This document shows, in pieces, positions 7,034 to 14,815 of a DNA stretch of 34,975 bases; position 1 is the stretch's first letter, and each line of letters begins with the position of its first letter. A program made the position numbers and the translations under genes. The notes beneath the pieces were generated by a model, which was not told the DNA's origin, did not search any database, and saw nothing but the letters and a program-made list of their open reading frames with translations. Origin of the DNA: Chloroflexota bacterium (GTDB taxonomy: Bacteria; Chloroflexota; Dormibacteria; Dormibacterales; Dormibacteraceae); contig VBDS01000039.1 of NCBI GenBank assembly GCA_005889085.1, positions 1 through 34,975 on the forward strand. Reading direction: 5' to 3'.

Positions 7034-7116
7034 ACGAGCGTCTGGCCCTCCACCCGAGCAACGCTTGAACGCGGCCAAAAACCCGTGCTCCGGCCGTTTG
7101 CCGCGTTGCTTGCACG

Positions 7117-8169
7117 ATGAAGGGCCTCATCCTGTTGATCGCGGCCGCCCTTGCGCTCGGCAGCGAAACGTGGCCGCAGGAGGCGCCGTCCGCACCACTT
7201 GCCGGGTTCAGCTTCAGCCCGCTTATCTCGGAGTCCGCCGAGCGCGATCCCGCGCGGGATCTCAAGCTGCTGCTCGATACCACGAACCCCGACCTCGTAC
7301 GGCTCCCGATCTACTGGGAATCCGTCGCGCCGGCGCCTGACCAGCTCGACTTCACATCCGTCGACACCTTGCTGGCCGTTGTCGCCGCCCACAACGAGGT
7401 CTCACGAGTCACCACACAGGTCGTGCTCACGGTCGGGGCGCGCAACTTTCTCTACCCGGAGCTACATGAGCCCGCGTGGGCAGGACTTCGACAGCAGCCC
7501 GACCTCGGCCTGGCGCAAGCCGGATCGGCATACCGCACTTACTTCGATACGAGCATCAGACGTTACCGCGCCTCGCCATTGCTCTATGCATGGCAGGTGG
7601 AGAATGAGCCGCTCGATTACGTCGGCAATGCGCTGACCGGTGCCGACCAGATCACGACATCGCAGCTTGCGTGGGAGATCGACGAGGTCCATCGTCTTGA
7701 TCGAGACCACAGGGCGATGATCACGACGTACGACGGCATGAATCTTCCCATCGACCTGCTGCAGCTGTGGGCCCCGCAACTGCTCGCACCGTTCGGTCCG
7801 GACGGCCATCCAGCAGGCGCGCTCCAGGCGGGCGATGCGCTTGGCCTTGACCTCTACGTCGACGGCCCGAACATCGCCCTGCGCAAGCTCACCAGCATCG
7901 ACCTGCGCGAACAGTGGAAGCAGCAGGCGATCGCATTCTGGGCCGACCGCGCGCGCAGCCAGGGCAAGGATGTGTGGCTCGCCGAGATGCAAGCGCAGCC
8001 GTGGGGCGACTCGAGCACGTTCTCACCATCCGACCTGATCGAGAGCGCCGTCGACTATCGCCAGGAGCCGCTGCAGGTCGTCTTCATGTGGGGCGTCGAC
8101 ACGTGGCTGAACGACCCGGAATGGCTGACGGCCGGCGCACAGGCAATGGACATCCTCCGCGCCGGCTAG
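7117..8169 (+). CDS. Secreted glycoside hydrolase-like protein (clan GH-A TIM barrel)
   Basis: 350 aa with an N-terminal signal peptide (MKGLILLIAAALALGSETW). The pattern of a retaining (beta/alpha)8 glycosidase is visible: an N163-E164 pair in the strand-4 motif AWQVENEPLDY (acid/base), and E290 in WLAEMQAQPWG at the strand-7 position (nucleophile), with barrel strands VRLPIYWESV and GDALGLDLYVDG between and before. Known relatives cleave beta-linked glycans, but the substrate here is not predictable and the family number is uncertain. Divergent from the LCP gene across 83 bp, and convergent with the lipoprotein gene at 8175 with a 5-nt gap. A role in cell-wall or environmental polysaccharide turnover is inference. 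Confidence 0.75.
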   Translation: MKGLILLIAAALALGSETWPQEAPSAPLAGFSFSPLISESAERDPARDLKLLLDTTNPDLVRLPIYWESVAPAPDQLDFTSVDTLLAVVAAHNEVSRVTTQVVLTVGARNFLYPELHEPAWAGLRQQPDLGLAQAGSAYRTYFDTSIRRYRASPLLYAWQVENEPLDYVGNALTGADQITTSQLAWEIDEVHRLDRDHRAMITTYDGMNLPIDLLQLWAPQLLAPFGPDGHPAGALQAGDALGLDLYVDGPNIALRKLTSIDLREQWKQQAIAFWADRARSQGKDVWLAEMQAQPWGDSSTFSPSDLIESAVDYRQEPLQVVFMWGVDTWLNDPEWLTAGAQAMDILRAG

Positions 8170-8174
8170 AAGCC

Positions 8175-8684
8175 CTATGCGGCGATTATTTCGTGCTGGT
8201 TTTCGGCCCCGATCGTGAACACGCCCGCTGACGTTGCGACGTGGATCGTGACCTGATAGTCGCCGTAGCTCGACCCGCTTGAGCCGTACTTGTCGCTCGT
8301 GCAGGCGCTCGGGATCGTCACCTTGAGCGTCGTCGTCGCGCCGGGGGAGACACTCGCGGGACTGAACTGCACCGTGCCGGCGTCGTAGCTCGACCCGGTC
8401 TTCTCGAGCCAGTCGCCTTTGACCGATGTGAGCGTCATCTGCGCCGTTACCGCGTGGATGGCAACTGTGCGGCTGGTCCCGTTGTGAGCGCCGACCGTCG
8501 CGTGAATTTCATACGGGGCGTTGTTCGCGCCGCCCGGGCAGAAGTAAGTCGGGTCGACCGCCGCTGCGGTCAGGGCGAAAGTGGACGAGGCCGACGAGCA
8601 CGCTGTCAACAGACAGGCGCCAGTCGCCACCAGCGCAATCAGGTGCCGCATCGCCGCGGAATCATATTCGCCCCGCCTGTTCAT
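8175..8684 (-). CDS. Putative lipoprotein
   Basis: 169 aa from ATG 8684, which has AAGGAA about 10 nt upstream; ATG 8651 (residue 12) is an equally reasonable start giving a standard signal peptide. The lipobox LLTAC places the lipidated cysteine at residue 29. The mature part is Ser/Thr/Ala-rich and beta-like (YEIHATVGAHNGTSRTVAIH, VSPGATTTLKVTIPSACT), resembling a small immunoglobulin-like domain. Two cysteines (in YFCPGG and SACTSD) could form a disulphide. It probably sits on the outer face of the membrane; no specific function recognised. Confidence 0.7.
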   Translation of the reverse strand: MNRRGEYDSAAMRHLIALVATGACLLTACSSASSTFALTAAAVDPTYFCPGGANNAPYEIHATVGAHNGTSRTVAIHAVTAQMTLTSVKGDWLEKTGSSYDAGTVQFSPASVSPGATTTLKVTIPSACTSDKYGSSGSSYGDYQVTIHVATSAGVFTIGAENQHEIIAA

Positions 8685-8719
8685 AGTCTCGTCATTCCTT
8701 TTAATGTGTCACCACTGCC

Positions 8720-9178
8720 ATGGGTCACCTGGACACGCAGCGCTCCCTGCCGGTGGTCGGAGCGGAAAAGACGGGGTTCAGCCCCCTGGCGAAGAAGCTG
8801 CGCCTTGACGCCGACCACCGCGTGGTGGTTCTCAACGCACCGGAGGGCTACATCCGGCAGCTGAGCCCTGGACCTGCCGATATCAAGACTGAGCTGCACC
8901 AGGACCAGGCCTATGACGCGGTGCTGCTCTTCGTGAAAGACGTCGACGAGCTGCGGCGCCTCGGGCCCACCGCCATCCGCGCCACCAGGCCGAACGGCCT
9001 CTTGTGGATCACATATCCCAAGGGCGGCAAGACGCGCGGGGCGACCGACTTGCCCGCGACTCCATGGTGGGTGCAGCGCGACGTCCTGGGCGAGATCACG
9101 TCGGAAACCGGCTACAAACCGGTCGCTTTCGTCGCCGTCGACGAGAGCTGGACCGCCCTGCGCTTCAAGCGGATCTAG
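8720..9178 (+). CDS. DUF3052-like conserved protein
   Basis: 152 aa. The central and C-terminal part (YDAVLLFVKDVDELRRLGP, GLLWITYPKGG, then YKPVAFVAVDESWTALRFKR) has the strand-helix-strand rhythm and the LWITYPK block that I associate with DUF3052-like proteins; the match is from memory and is moderate. No catalytic motif is visible, and there is no signal peptide. TAATGT lies 12 nt before the ATG with no Shine-Dalgarno sequence, suggesting a very short leader. The stop TAG 9176-9178 is followed in the same frame by the metallophosphoesterase coding sequence, so the two genes are almost certainly co-expressed. Confidence 0.7.
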   Translation: MGHLDTQRSLPVVGAEKTGFSPLAKKLRLDADHRVVVLNAPEGYIRQLSPGPADIKTELHQDQAYDAVLLFVKDVDELRRLGPTAIRATRPNGLLWITYPKGGKTRGATDLPATPWWVQRDVLGEITSETGYKPVAFVAVDESWTALRFKRI

Positions 9179-9184
9179 CAACAC

Positions 9185-9823
9185 CTGCGCATCCTCGCGG
9201 TCGCCGACGAGGTGGATGAAGCGTTCTACGGTGACCGGCTTGAATCAATTCACCCGGACCTCGTGCTCTCCTGCGGGGACCTGCCATTCGACTACCTCGA
9301 GTACCTGGTCAGCCGTTTGGACGTGCCGCTGCTCTACGTGCCCGGCAACCACGATCCCGGCCTTCAATCACCCGACATGAGCTGGATGCCGCTGCGCAGT
9401 GAGCTTCCACCAATGCCTGGACCGCAGGGGTGCGACAACATCGACGGCCGCCTCGTCGAGTTTCGCGGCTGGCGCATCGCAGGGCTGGGCGGCAGCCTTC
9501 GCTACAAAGACGGTCTCAACCAGTACACGCAGGCACAGATGGGCTGGCGTGCTCTGAAGCTCGAGTTTCGGATCCGCCTCAAGCGCCTGCGAGCAGGCCG
9601 GAAGCTCGACATCCTGGTCACCCACGCGCCGCCGTTCGGCCTGGCCGAAGCCAAGGACGCGGCGCACGTCGGGTTCGTCTCGATCCTCCGCCTCGTTCAG
9701 AGATTTCAACCGCTTCTGCTGGTGCACGGTCACGTCCACCCATACGGCCGGACACTGCCGGAGCGCCGAGTGCGGGAAACCCGTGTCGTCAACGCCATCC
9801 CTTATCGCGTGATCGACCTATAA
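9185..9823 (+). CDS. Metallophosphoesterase (calcineurin-like)
   Basis: 212 aa if started at CTG 9185, which restores the first beta strand (MRILAVADEVDE); the first GTG is 9212 and would remove it. Metal-site motifs are present: SCGDLPFD (GD), the GNHD box in YVPGNHDPG, THAPP and the terminal GHVH box (VHGHVHPYG). The usual first D-x-H is replaced by A-D-E-V, so metal site 1 lacks its histidine, as occurs in some subfamilies. These enzymes hydrolyse phosphomono- or diesters with two metals; the substrate is unknown. It is in the same frame as, and immediately after, the preceding gene's stop. It ends with a 6-nt overlap with the convergent cyclodeaminase gene (CTATAA). Confidence 0.85.
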   Translation: MRILAVADEVDEAFYGDRLESIHPDLVLSCGDLPFDYLEYLVSRLDVPLLYVPGNHDPGLQSPDMSWMPLRSELPPMPGPQGCDNIDGRLVEFRGWRIAGLGGSLRYKDGLNQYTQAQMGWRALKLEFRIRLKRLRAGRKLDILVTHAPPFGLAEAKDAAHVGFVSILRLVQRFQPLLLVHGHVHPYGRTLPERRVRETRVVNAIPYRVIDL

Positions 9824-10768
9824 CGGAAGGCGAACTCCGGCTCCTTCTTCCAGTGCGCGGTCGTAGACAAGCCGGGCCGTCGCTGCGTCCTCCACGGCGT
9901 GACCAGTTGACTTGTACACGGTGATCTCGTCCTGCGATCGCCGTCCTGGCTTGCGGCCGGACAAGACCTCGCCGACCTCGGTGACGGCGTCGGGGTCGAG
10001 TCCCTGCAGCTCGTGCGCGCCGGCCGGTGGTGGGTTGGTGACCGCGCCTCGCCACTCGACGAACACGCGTCCCGCCTGGATGGTCTCGCGGTCGAGCTCC
10101 GGCCCGAAGGTGCCGCCCACGCTGCTCACGTGCGCGCCAGGCTTCAGCCACTCGCGGAGCAGAACAGGCTCGCGCGCGTCGGTGCAGCACGCGACTACGT
10201 CCGCGGCGCGGACTGCCTCTTCGAATGACGGCGCCCGATGGGCGCGAGGATGATGGGCGGCCAGGTCGTTTGCGCGGTCCGGGTTGCGGGACGCGATCCA
10301 GATCTCCTTGAAGTCCCGGACCCGCGGGAACGTCTCGAGGTGGGACCACCCCTGCACGCCGGCGCCGAGGATCGCGAGCACCGACGCGTCTTCGCGGGCG
10401 AGGGTGCGCGCGGCCACCGCAGCCGTGCCCCCGGTCCGGATCGCGGTTATGTAGGTGCCGTCCATCAGCGCAAGCGGCGCCCCGGTCTTCTCGTCGAAGA
10501 GCGCGATGAGCCCCTGGTGCGACGGGAGGTCGTGCTCGTCGTTGCCAGGGAAGACCGAGACCAGCTTTGTCTCGAGTGCGATTCCCGGTACGTAGCCGGC
10601 CATCACACCGAGCAAGTTGCCGTCGCCCGTGCGTGCCGCGGATCGTGGAGGGATCGAGGTGACGCCCGACGAATAGACCTCGAGCGCGCGGGCCAGGGCC
10701 TCGAGCATCGCGTCGACATCGAGCAGCTGCTCCACGTCGGCCCGGCTGAGATACAGGAGCTCGCCCAC
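9818..10768 (-). CDS. Ornithine cyclodeaminase / mu-crystallin family dehydrogenase
   Basis: 316 aa from GTG 10768. This start gives the family-typical N-terminus (MGELLYLSRADVEQLLD), and the -10-like TATGAT lies exactly 7 nt before it, pointing to a leaderless transcript. The ORF remains open far upstream (to 11371), but that extension is antisense to the transporter. Features are the substrate-domain blocks LETKLVSVFPGNDEHD and MDGTYITAIRTGGTAA, and the Rossmann nucleotide-binding loop LGAGVQGWSHLE. Family members deaminate ornithine or reduce/oxidise alanine, lysine-derived imines or opine-like compounds with NAD(P)H. The specific substrate cannot be read. Start codons of this gene and the divergent transporter are only 21 bp apart. 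Confidence 0.88.
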   Translation of the reverse strand: MGELLYLSRADVEQLLDVDAMLEALARALEVYSSGVTSIPPRSAARTGDGNLLGVMAGYVPGIALETKLVSVFPGNDEHDLPSHQGLIALFDEKTGAPLALMDGTYITAIRTGGTAAVAARTLAREDASVLAILGAGVQGWSHLETFPRVRDFKEIWIASRNPDRANDLAAHHPRAHRAPSFEEAVRAADVVACCTDAREPVLLREWLKPGAHVSSVGGTFGPELDRETIQAGRVFVEWRGAVTNPPPAGAHELQGLDPDAVTEVGEVLSGRKPGRRSQDEITVYKSTGHAVEDAATARLVYDRALEEGAGVRLPL

Positions 10769-10775
10769 CGCGGCG

Positions 10776-10781
10776 ATCATA
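10776..10781 (-). promoter_or_regulatory. -10 box (TATGAT) of a leaderless promoter for the cyclodeaminase gene
   Basis: TATGAT on the minus strand is followed by 7 nt and then GTG 10768; no ribosome-binding site intervenes. The same base pairs lie within the region that must also drive the divergent transporter gene. No convincing -35 box is seen. Confidence 0.6.
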
Positions 10782-10789
10782 TCTGTGTA

Positions 10790-11992
10790 GTGCGCGACTT
10801 CCTGCGGAACGGAAAGCTGCTGACGCTGATGCTCGGCCACTTCACGGTCGACAGCTACGTTGGAGTCCTTCCTGTCCTTTACCCCCTGCTCATCGGCAAG
10901 TTCAAGCTCAGCCTCGCGACGGTTGGCCTCGTGAGCCTCGCTTACAGCGGGATGGCGGCCATCTCGCAGCCTCTGTTCGGGCTTCTGGCCGACCGTTTCG
11001 GCACCCGTTTCACCGGCCTCGCGCTGGCCTGGACGGCACTGACCTTCTCGGTGGTTGGCTTCGTCAACAGCTTTCCCCTGCTGCTTGCGCTTGCATTCGC
11101 GTCTGGCCTGGGCTCGGGCGCGTTCCATCCCCTCGGCGCGCTGGACGTGCGCGCGCTCTTGTCGGCGTCGCGCCGGAGCCTGGGCATGTCCGTCTATGTG
11201 ACCGCGGGCACCGTCGGCGTAGCCGCCGGCCCCTTGATCGGAATCCTGCTGTTTGGCGTTTTCGGTGTCCACGGCACCGGGTTCCTCGTCATCCCGGGCC
11301 TGGTCACGGGCGGATACCTGCTTTGGCGCATGCGCCGCCGAGTGGCGGGCGCGACCACCGCGGTCCGCCACGCGGCCGCCGCATCACAAGCCGTGCCGGT
11401 CTTCGCGTTGGCCGTTGTGATCGCGGTGATGATGTCTCGAAGCTGGACCGTGAACGTGTTCCAGGCCTTCACGCCTACGTGGTACCGCCAGCTTGGCTAT
11501 GGACCTCAGTTCTACGGTCCCCTGGCAACTACGCTGGTGCTGGCAAGCGCTGTAGGCACCGTGGGCTGTGGCTCGCTCGCCGACCGGTATGGCAGGCGCA
11601 CGGTGATCATCGCGACGCTCGTCCTCACAGTACCCGCGGTGCTTCTCTACACGCTCTACCCAGGTCCGTGGGCGTTCGCGACTGCGATCTTGATCGGCTT
11701 TCTTGCCGCGTCGACGGCTCCACTCCTTCTTCTGATGGCGCAGCAGCTGATGGCCTCGCGCGCGGGACTTGCGTCGGGGCTGGTGATGGGACTCGGATTC
11801 GTGACGGGCGCGATCGGTGTTCCGATCAACGGCGCGATCGGCGACGCAATCGGCCTGCAGAAGTCCTTGATGACGCATGTCATCCTCGTCATCGTCACCA
11901 TCGGCATAGCGTGGTTTCTGCCTCGCGAGGCCGAGATCGAGGGCTATGGGGCGCGGCAGGAGCCTCTGCTCGCCGCGAGCGAGCAGACGTAG
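10790..11992 (+). CDS. MFS transporter, fosmidomycin-resistance (Fsr)-like
   Basis: 400 aa from GTG 10790; the open frame reaches back to 10238, but that part is antisense to the cyclodeaminase gene. About 12 transmembrane helices are evident. The N-terminus has LGHFTVDSYVGVLPVLYPLL, the helix-1 pattern of Fsr-type MFS antiporters. The MFS signature loop between helices 2 and 3 reads FGLLADRFGTRF and its C-half counterpart CGSLADRYGRRTV. Members export drugs or small metabolites in exchange for protons. Co-localisation with an amino-acid dehydrogenase-like gene might hint at a metabolite exporter, but this is speculative. No Shine-Dalgarno sequence is seen, and the -10 box is unclear (TCATAT at 10777-10782 is a weak candidate). 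Confidence 0.88.
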   Translation: MRDFLRNGKLLTLMLGHFTVDSYVGVLPVLYPLLIGKFKLSLATVGLVSLAYSGMAAISQPLFGLLADRFGTRFTGLALAWTALTFSVVGFVNSFPLLLALAFASGLGSGAFHPLGALDVRALLSASRRSLGMSVYVTAGTVGVAAGPLIGILLFGVFGVHGTGFLVIPGLVTGGYLLWRMRRRVAGATTAVRHAAAASQAVPVFALAVVIAVMMSRSWTVNVFQAFTPTWYRQLGYGPQFYGPLATTLVLASAVGTVGCGSLADRYGRRTVIIATLVLTVPAVLLYTLYPGPWAFATAILIGFLAASTAPLLLLMAQQLMASRAGLASGLVMGLGFVTGAIGVPINGAIGDAIGLQKSLMTHVILVIVTIGIAWFLPREAEIEGYGARQEPLLAASEQT

Positions 11993-12080
11993 CGCGATGA
12001 TGATGACGAGTATTTCAGCGGCGTTGCCCAGAGCGAGGCCGCCGAGGAAAAGGCTCCGCAGCTCTCTGCGCACGGCTTAG

Positions 12081-12086
12081 TAGCAT
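12081..12086 (+). promoter_or_regulatory. -10 box (TAGCAT) of a leaderless promoter for the globin gene
   Basis: TAGCAT is followed by 6 nt and GTG 12093, with no Shine-Dalgarno sequence. It is at the end of the 100-bp gap after the transporter gene, in which nothing else is seen. Confidence 0.5.
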
Positions 12087-12092
12087 CGGACT

Positions 12093-12485
12093 GTGCTGAG
12101 TCGCAGCGTTTATGAGCTTGCGGGTGGAGAACCAACTTTCAGGCTGCTCGTCCAGCGCTTCTACACGCGAGTCGCTGCCGACCCGATTCTGCGTACGGTG
12201 TATCCGGAGGAGGACCTGTCCGGGGCGACCGAGCGCCTGTCACTTTTCTTGATTCAATACTGGGGCGGCCCCCCCACCTACAGCGAACAGCGGGGCCACC
12301 CGCGGCTGCGCATGCGCCATCAGCCGTTCGTGATCGGAACGAGGGAACGCGACGCCTGGTTGGGCCATATGACCGCCGCCGTCGAATCGATGGACTTCGC
12401 TCCCGCAGTGCGCAAGGCGCTGCTCGACTACTTCGAGAGCGCGTCCACCGCGATGATCAACCAGCCGCCTCTGCGGCCGGAGTAG
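12093..12485 (+). CDS. glbO: Group II truncated hemoglobin (trHbO-like)
   Basis: 130 aa, the usual length for a truncated globin with a 2-on-2 fold. The B-helix Tyr24 (RFYTRV), the CD/E region with YWGGPPTY, the proximal heme-binding His76 in RLRMRHQPFVIG, and the G8 Trp89 in RDAWLGHM match group II (HbO-type) proteins. It would bind heme and O2 or NO in the cytoplasm and may protect against nitrosative or oxidative stress, or deliver O2. GTG start preceded by TAGCAT at 6 nt, so it is probably leaderless. Its last 29 nt overlap the 3' end of the convergent DUF2254 gene. The symbol is assigned by family resemblance. Confidence 0.9.
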   Translation: MLSRSVYELAGGEPTFRLLVQRFYTRVAADPILRTVYPEEDLSGATERLSLFLIQYWGGPPTYSEQRGHPRLRMRHQPFVIGTRERDAWLGHMTAAVESMDFAPAVRKALLDYFESASTAMINQPPLRPE

Positions 12486-14115
12486 ACGCGGCCGGCGCGG
12501 TTGGCTCGGGCTGGACCAGGTCCTTCGCGATCACGGGCTCCTCTTCATAGTCGACCACCGCACCGTTGCCCGACGTCTTGGTGCGCCGCAGGGCCGCCCG
12601 CAGCCGAGGGATCTCATCGCGCAGCGGCTGTTCGAGCCAGTCGAAAGAGATGACGCGTTCGTTGACCTCCCAGAAGAGGCCGTTCTGCATCGATTCCATT
12701 CGGCTTAGCGCGGCGTCGACGAAATCGGGCGGAGCGGTCGCGATCCCCTCGACGAGCACGTGTGCGATGTCCTTCTGGTCCGACGCCATGGCCCAGCACG
12801 TCAACTTCGCGACGCCTTTGAAAAGACCGTTGAGCCCGATCGGCCGCGCGTTCGGAATCAGGTCGAGCAGGTTCCGGACGAGGAGCTGCGCGAGACGAAA
12901 CGACACCTGGGGGTCGCGCACACGGGCCTCGATCGCGAGGTCGGCAACGTCCTCCGCGGCGGCTCCGAAGATCGCGGGCATGCCGGCCTCGTCGAAATGT
13001 CTCCCGTAGCGAAGGAGATGTGCGGCTGCCTCGACGGCAAGGTCGCGGCGCCATTCCAGCGCACCGATCGCGAAGCGCCGATATTCGTTCATGATCCCGG
13101 ACGCAAATGTCGGAGCGGAGCGGTTGATCGCGGTGCGGAGGTACGTGTTGAAGAAGCGCAGGCACAGCTCGGCCGCCTCCGGGTCGCCGGCCTCGATCGC
13201 GGCCAGGCCCATGTTGCGTGTCGCGACCGCGATCGCGTAGACCGCCTCCTTGCGATGGATCGGCGTCAGCCCGACCATGTCGACGAAGCTCGAGAGGACC
13301 ATGTAGCCGAACCAGGTCTTGGCGCGATTGACCTCGGCGAGGATCTGGTCAGACGCTCCCGGAAGCTCACCGTGGCCAACCTTGAACCACTCGGCGTCGA
13401 GGTTCTTCTTGGCCGGGATGTAGTCGCGGGCCAGGAACTGGCCGAGCACCTCGATGCCGAGGACGGCGACCGGGACGTCCCCCAGCTGGATCGATGCGAA
13501 CGCAATGTCGGTGACCTGTGCGACGGAGGTCATCAGTGCGCTGCGGCGGCGGCGCAGGTCGCGCGAGCCGGCGGCGCGGCGGAGATCGCGCCGCGCGGTT
13601 CTCATGATTCCCTGCACGAGGGTCTCGGGTCGCATCACCTCGAAGACGTACAGCACGTAAGGAAACAGAAGGGCGAAGTTGACGATCGCGAGGATCTCCG
13701 CGACGGCGACGCTGGCCATCGGCACGTAGTTCGGCTTGATCTCGGAGCGGACCAGGAAGGTGTAGAGGATCGACGCGAGGGCGAAGCTCAGTACGAAAGC
13801 GTTCAGCGCGTTGCGGGTGAAGATGTCGATGATGCGTGGTGAATAGCGGGCCGATGTGGTCTGGATGCCGAACATCACGCCGAGCAGCACGATGCTCAAG
13901 GTCACGCCCTCGGCGCCGCCCACCAGGCCGAGCGTGCCACCGGCAGCAGTTGAGTCCGGGGTGAAGAAGTCGGCGATCGAGCTGTAGCGCAGGGCGTCGA
14001 GGACGCCGAACAGGACCACCAGCATCAACGCCACCGTCACCAGGGCGAGCCCGGATAGCGTCGCGCTGGCCCAACCGATCGAGCCGACTTTCGGCTGAGG
14101 GCGATCCTGCTTCAC
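12457..14115 (-). CDS. DUF2254-family predicted membrane protein
   Basis: 552 aa from GTG 14115. Four transmembrane helices fill the first 170 residues (LVTVALMLVVLFGVLDAL; VTLSIVLLGVMFGIQTT; ALNAFVLSFALASILYTFLV; ILAIVNFALLFPYVLYVFEV). Between helices 2 and 3 is ARYSPRIIDIFTRN, the SPR motif typical of DUF2254. The long cytoplasmic part is helical, with a repetitive alpha-solenoid look (AAIEAGDPEAAELCLRFFN), followed by an acidic, Pro/Ala-rich tail. Function is unknown in this family. TAGGAT lies 9 nt before the GTG with no ribosome-binding site. Convergent overlap of 29 nt with the globin gene, and divergent from the HAD gene with only 27 bp between starts. Confidence 0.82.
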   Translation of the reverse strand: MKQDRPQPKVGSIGWASATLSGLALVTVALMLVVLFGVLDALRYSSIADFFTPDSTAAGGTLGLVGGAEGVTLSIVLLGVMFGIQTTSARYSPRIIDIFTRNALNAFVLSFALASILYTFLVRSEIKPNYVPMASVAVAEILAIVNFALLFPYVLYVFEVMRPETLVQGIMRTARRDLRRAAGSRDLRRRRSALMTSVAQVTDIAFASIQLGDVPVAVLGIEVLGQFLARDYIPAKKNLDAEWFKVGHGELPGASDQILAEVNRAKTWFGYMVLSSFVDMVGLTPIHRKEAVYAIAVATRNMGLAAIEAGDPEAAELCLRFFNTYLRTAINRSAPTFASGIMNEYRRFAIGALEWRRDLAVEAAAHLLRYGRHFDEAGMPAIFGAAAEDVADLAIEARVRDPQVSFRLAQLLVRNLLDLIPNARPIGLNGLFKGVAKLTCWAMASDQKDIAHVLVEGIATAPPDFVDAALSRMESMQNGLFWEVNERVISFDWLEQPLRDEIPRLRAALRRTKTSGNGAVVDYEEEPVIAKDLVQPEPTAPAASTPAAEAAG

Positions 14116-14124
14116 AGCACGGCG

Positions 14125-14130
14125 ATCCTA
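14125..14130 (-). promoter_or_regulatory. -10 box (TAGGAT) for the DUF2254 gene
   Basis: Minus-strand TAGGAT, 9 nt before GTG 14115. It shares two base pairs (TA, 14129-14130) with the oppositely directed TAATCT box of the HAD gene. Confidence 0.4.
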
Positions 14131-14134
14131 ATCT
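14129..14134 (+). promoter_or_regulatory. -10 box (TAATCT) of a leaderless promoter for the HAD gene
   Basis: TAATCT is followed by 8 nt and TTG 14143; no Shine-Dalgarno sequence. It overlaps the divergent TAGGAT box. Confidence 0.5.
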
Positions 14135-14142
14135 TTGGGACA

Positions 14143-14805
14143 TTGATTCGCGCCTTAGTTTTTGACTTCGACGGCCTGATCCTCGACACGGAAGAGCCGA
14201 TCTACCGCTCCTGGCTCGAGGTGTACGAGGCCCATGGGGAGGATCTGCCCTTCGAGCGCTGGGTGCAGATCGTCGGTTCGACCCAGGCGGGCTTTCATCC
14301 CCAGCACCACCTCGAGGAGCGTCTGGGGCGGCCGCTGCCGAAGGAGGTGCTCGACCGGAGGATCGGACGGCGGACCGAGATGATCCTCGCCCAGCGCGTG
14401 CTCCCCGGCGTCTTGCAACGCCTAGACGAGGCGCGTGAGCTGGGCATGAAACTCGGGGTGGCCTCGAGCTCCACGGGCGAATGGGTCCGCGGCCATCTGG
14501 CGCGCCTGGGCATACTCGACCGATTCGACTGCATGCGCTGTCGCGACGACGTCGAGAACGCCAAGCCGGAGCCCGATCTCTACGTTGCCGTGCTCGATTG
14601 TCTCCGCGTATCGGCGGCCGAGGCGATCGCGATCGAAGATTCCCCGAACGGCGTGACGGCCGCCAAGCGCGCAGGCATGCGCTGCGTGGCGATTCCCAAC
14701 AACATCACGGCGCGCCTCGACCTGAGCCAGGCGGACCTGGTGCTCAGATCGCTGGCGGAGGTCACTGTGGCCCAGCTCCTAGAGCGACTGACCGGGACGC
14801 CTTAA
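14143..14805 (+). CDS. HAD-family phosphatase / phosphoglucomutase-like hydrolase
   Basis: 220 aa from TTG 14143, the only start that keeps motif I near the N-terminus. Motif I (VFDFDGLILDTEE) supplies the nucleophile Asp8 and acid/base Asp10. Motif II is the Ser in GVASSS, motif III the Lys in NAKPEPDLY, and motif IV the EDSPNG acid pair. The helical cap between motifs I and II is that of subfamily IA (beta-phosphoglucomutase-like, subclass C1). Substrates are small phosphorylated metabolites, such as sugar phosphates; the exact one is unclear. The gene starts 11 bp upstream of the phosphofructokinase gene, which hints at sugar-phosphate metabolism. Confidence 0.88.
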   Translation: MIRALVFDFDGLILDTEEPIYRSWLEVYEAHGEDLPFERWVQIVGSTQAGFHPQHHLEERLGRPLPKEVLDRRIGRRTEMILAQRVLPGVLQRLDEARELGMKLGVASSSTGEWVRGHLARLGILDRFDCMRCRDDVENAKPEPDLYVAVLDCLRVSAAEAIAIEDSPNGVTAAKRAGMRCVAIPNNITARLDLSQADLVLRSLAEVTVAQLLERLTGTP

Positions 14806-14808
14806 CCT
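14803..14808 (+). promoter_or_regulatory. -10 box (TAACCT) overlapping the HAD stop codon, for the phosphofructokinase gene
   Basis: TAACCT begins with the TAA stop of the HAD gene and lies exactly 7 nt before GTG 14816. No ribosome-binding site is present, consistent with a leaderless mRNA. Confidence 0.55.
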
Positions 14809-14815
14809 AGTTGCC

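Noticed and set aside
6218-7120. 300-codon plus-strand open frame
   Set aside because: Antisense to the LCP transferase, which has full motifs and an anchored N-terminus.
10238-10789. Upstream extension of the MFS transporter frame
   Set aside because: It lies opposite the cyclodeaminase coding sequence and has no membrane character.
10769-11371. Upstream extension of the cyclodeaminase frame (about 200 codons)
   Set aside because: It is antisense to the MFS transporter, Arg/Glu/Gln-rich with no family resemblance, and the homology-like N-terminus begins at 10768.
12760-13842. Long (360-codon) plus-strand open frame
   Set aside because: Antisense shadow of the DUF2254 gene, in high-GC sequence; the minus-strand protein has clear membrane helices and a family motif.
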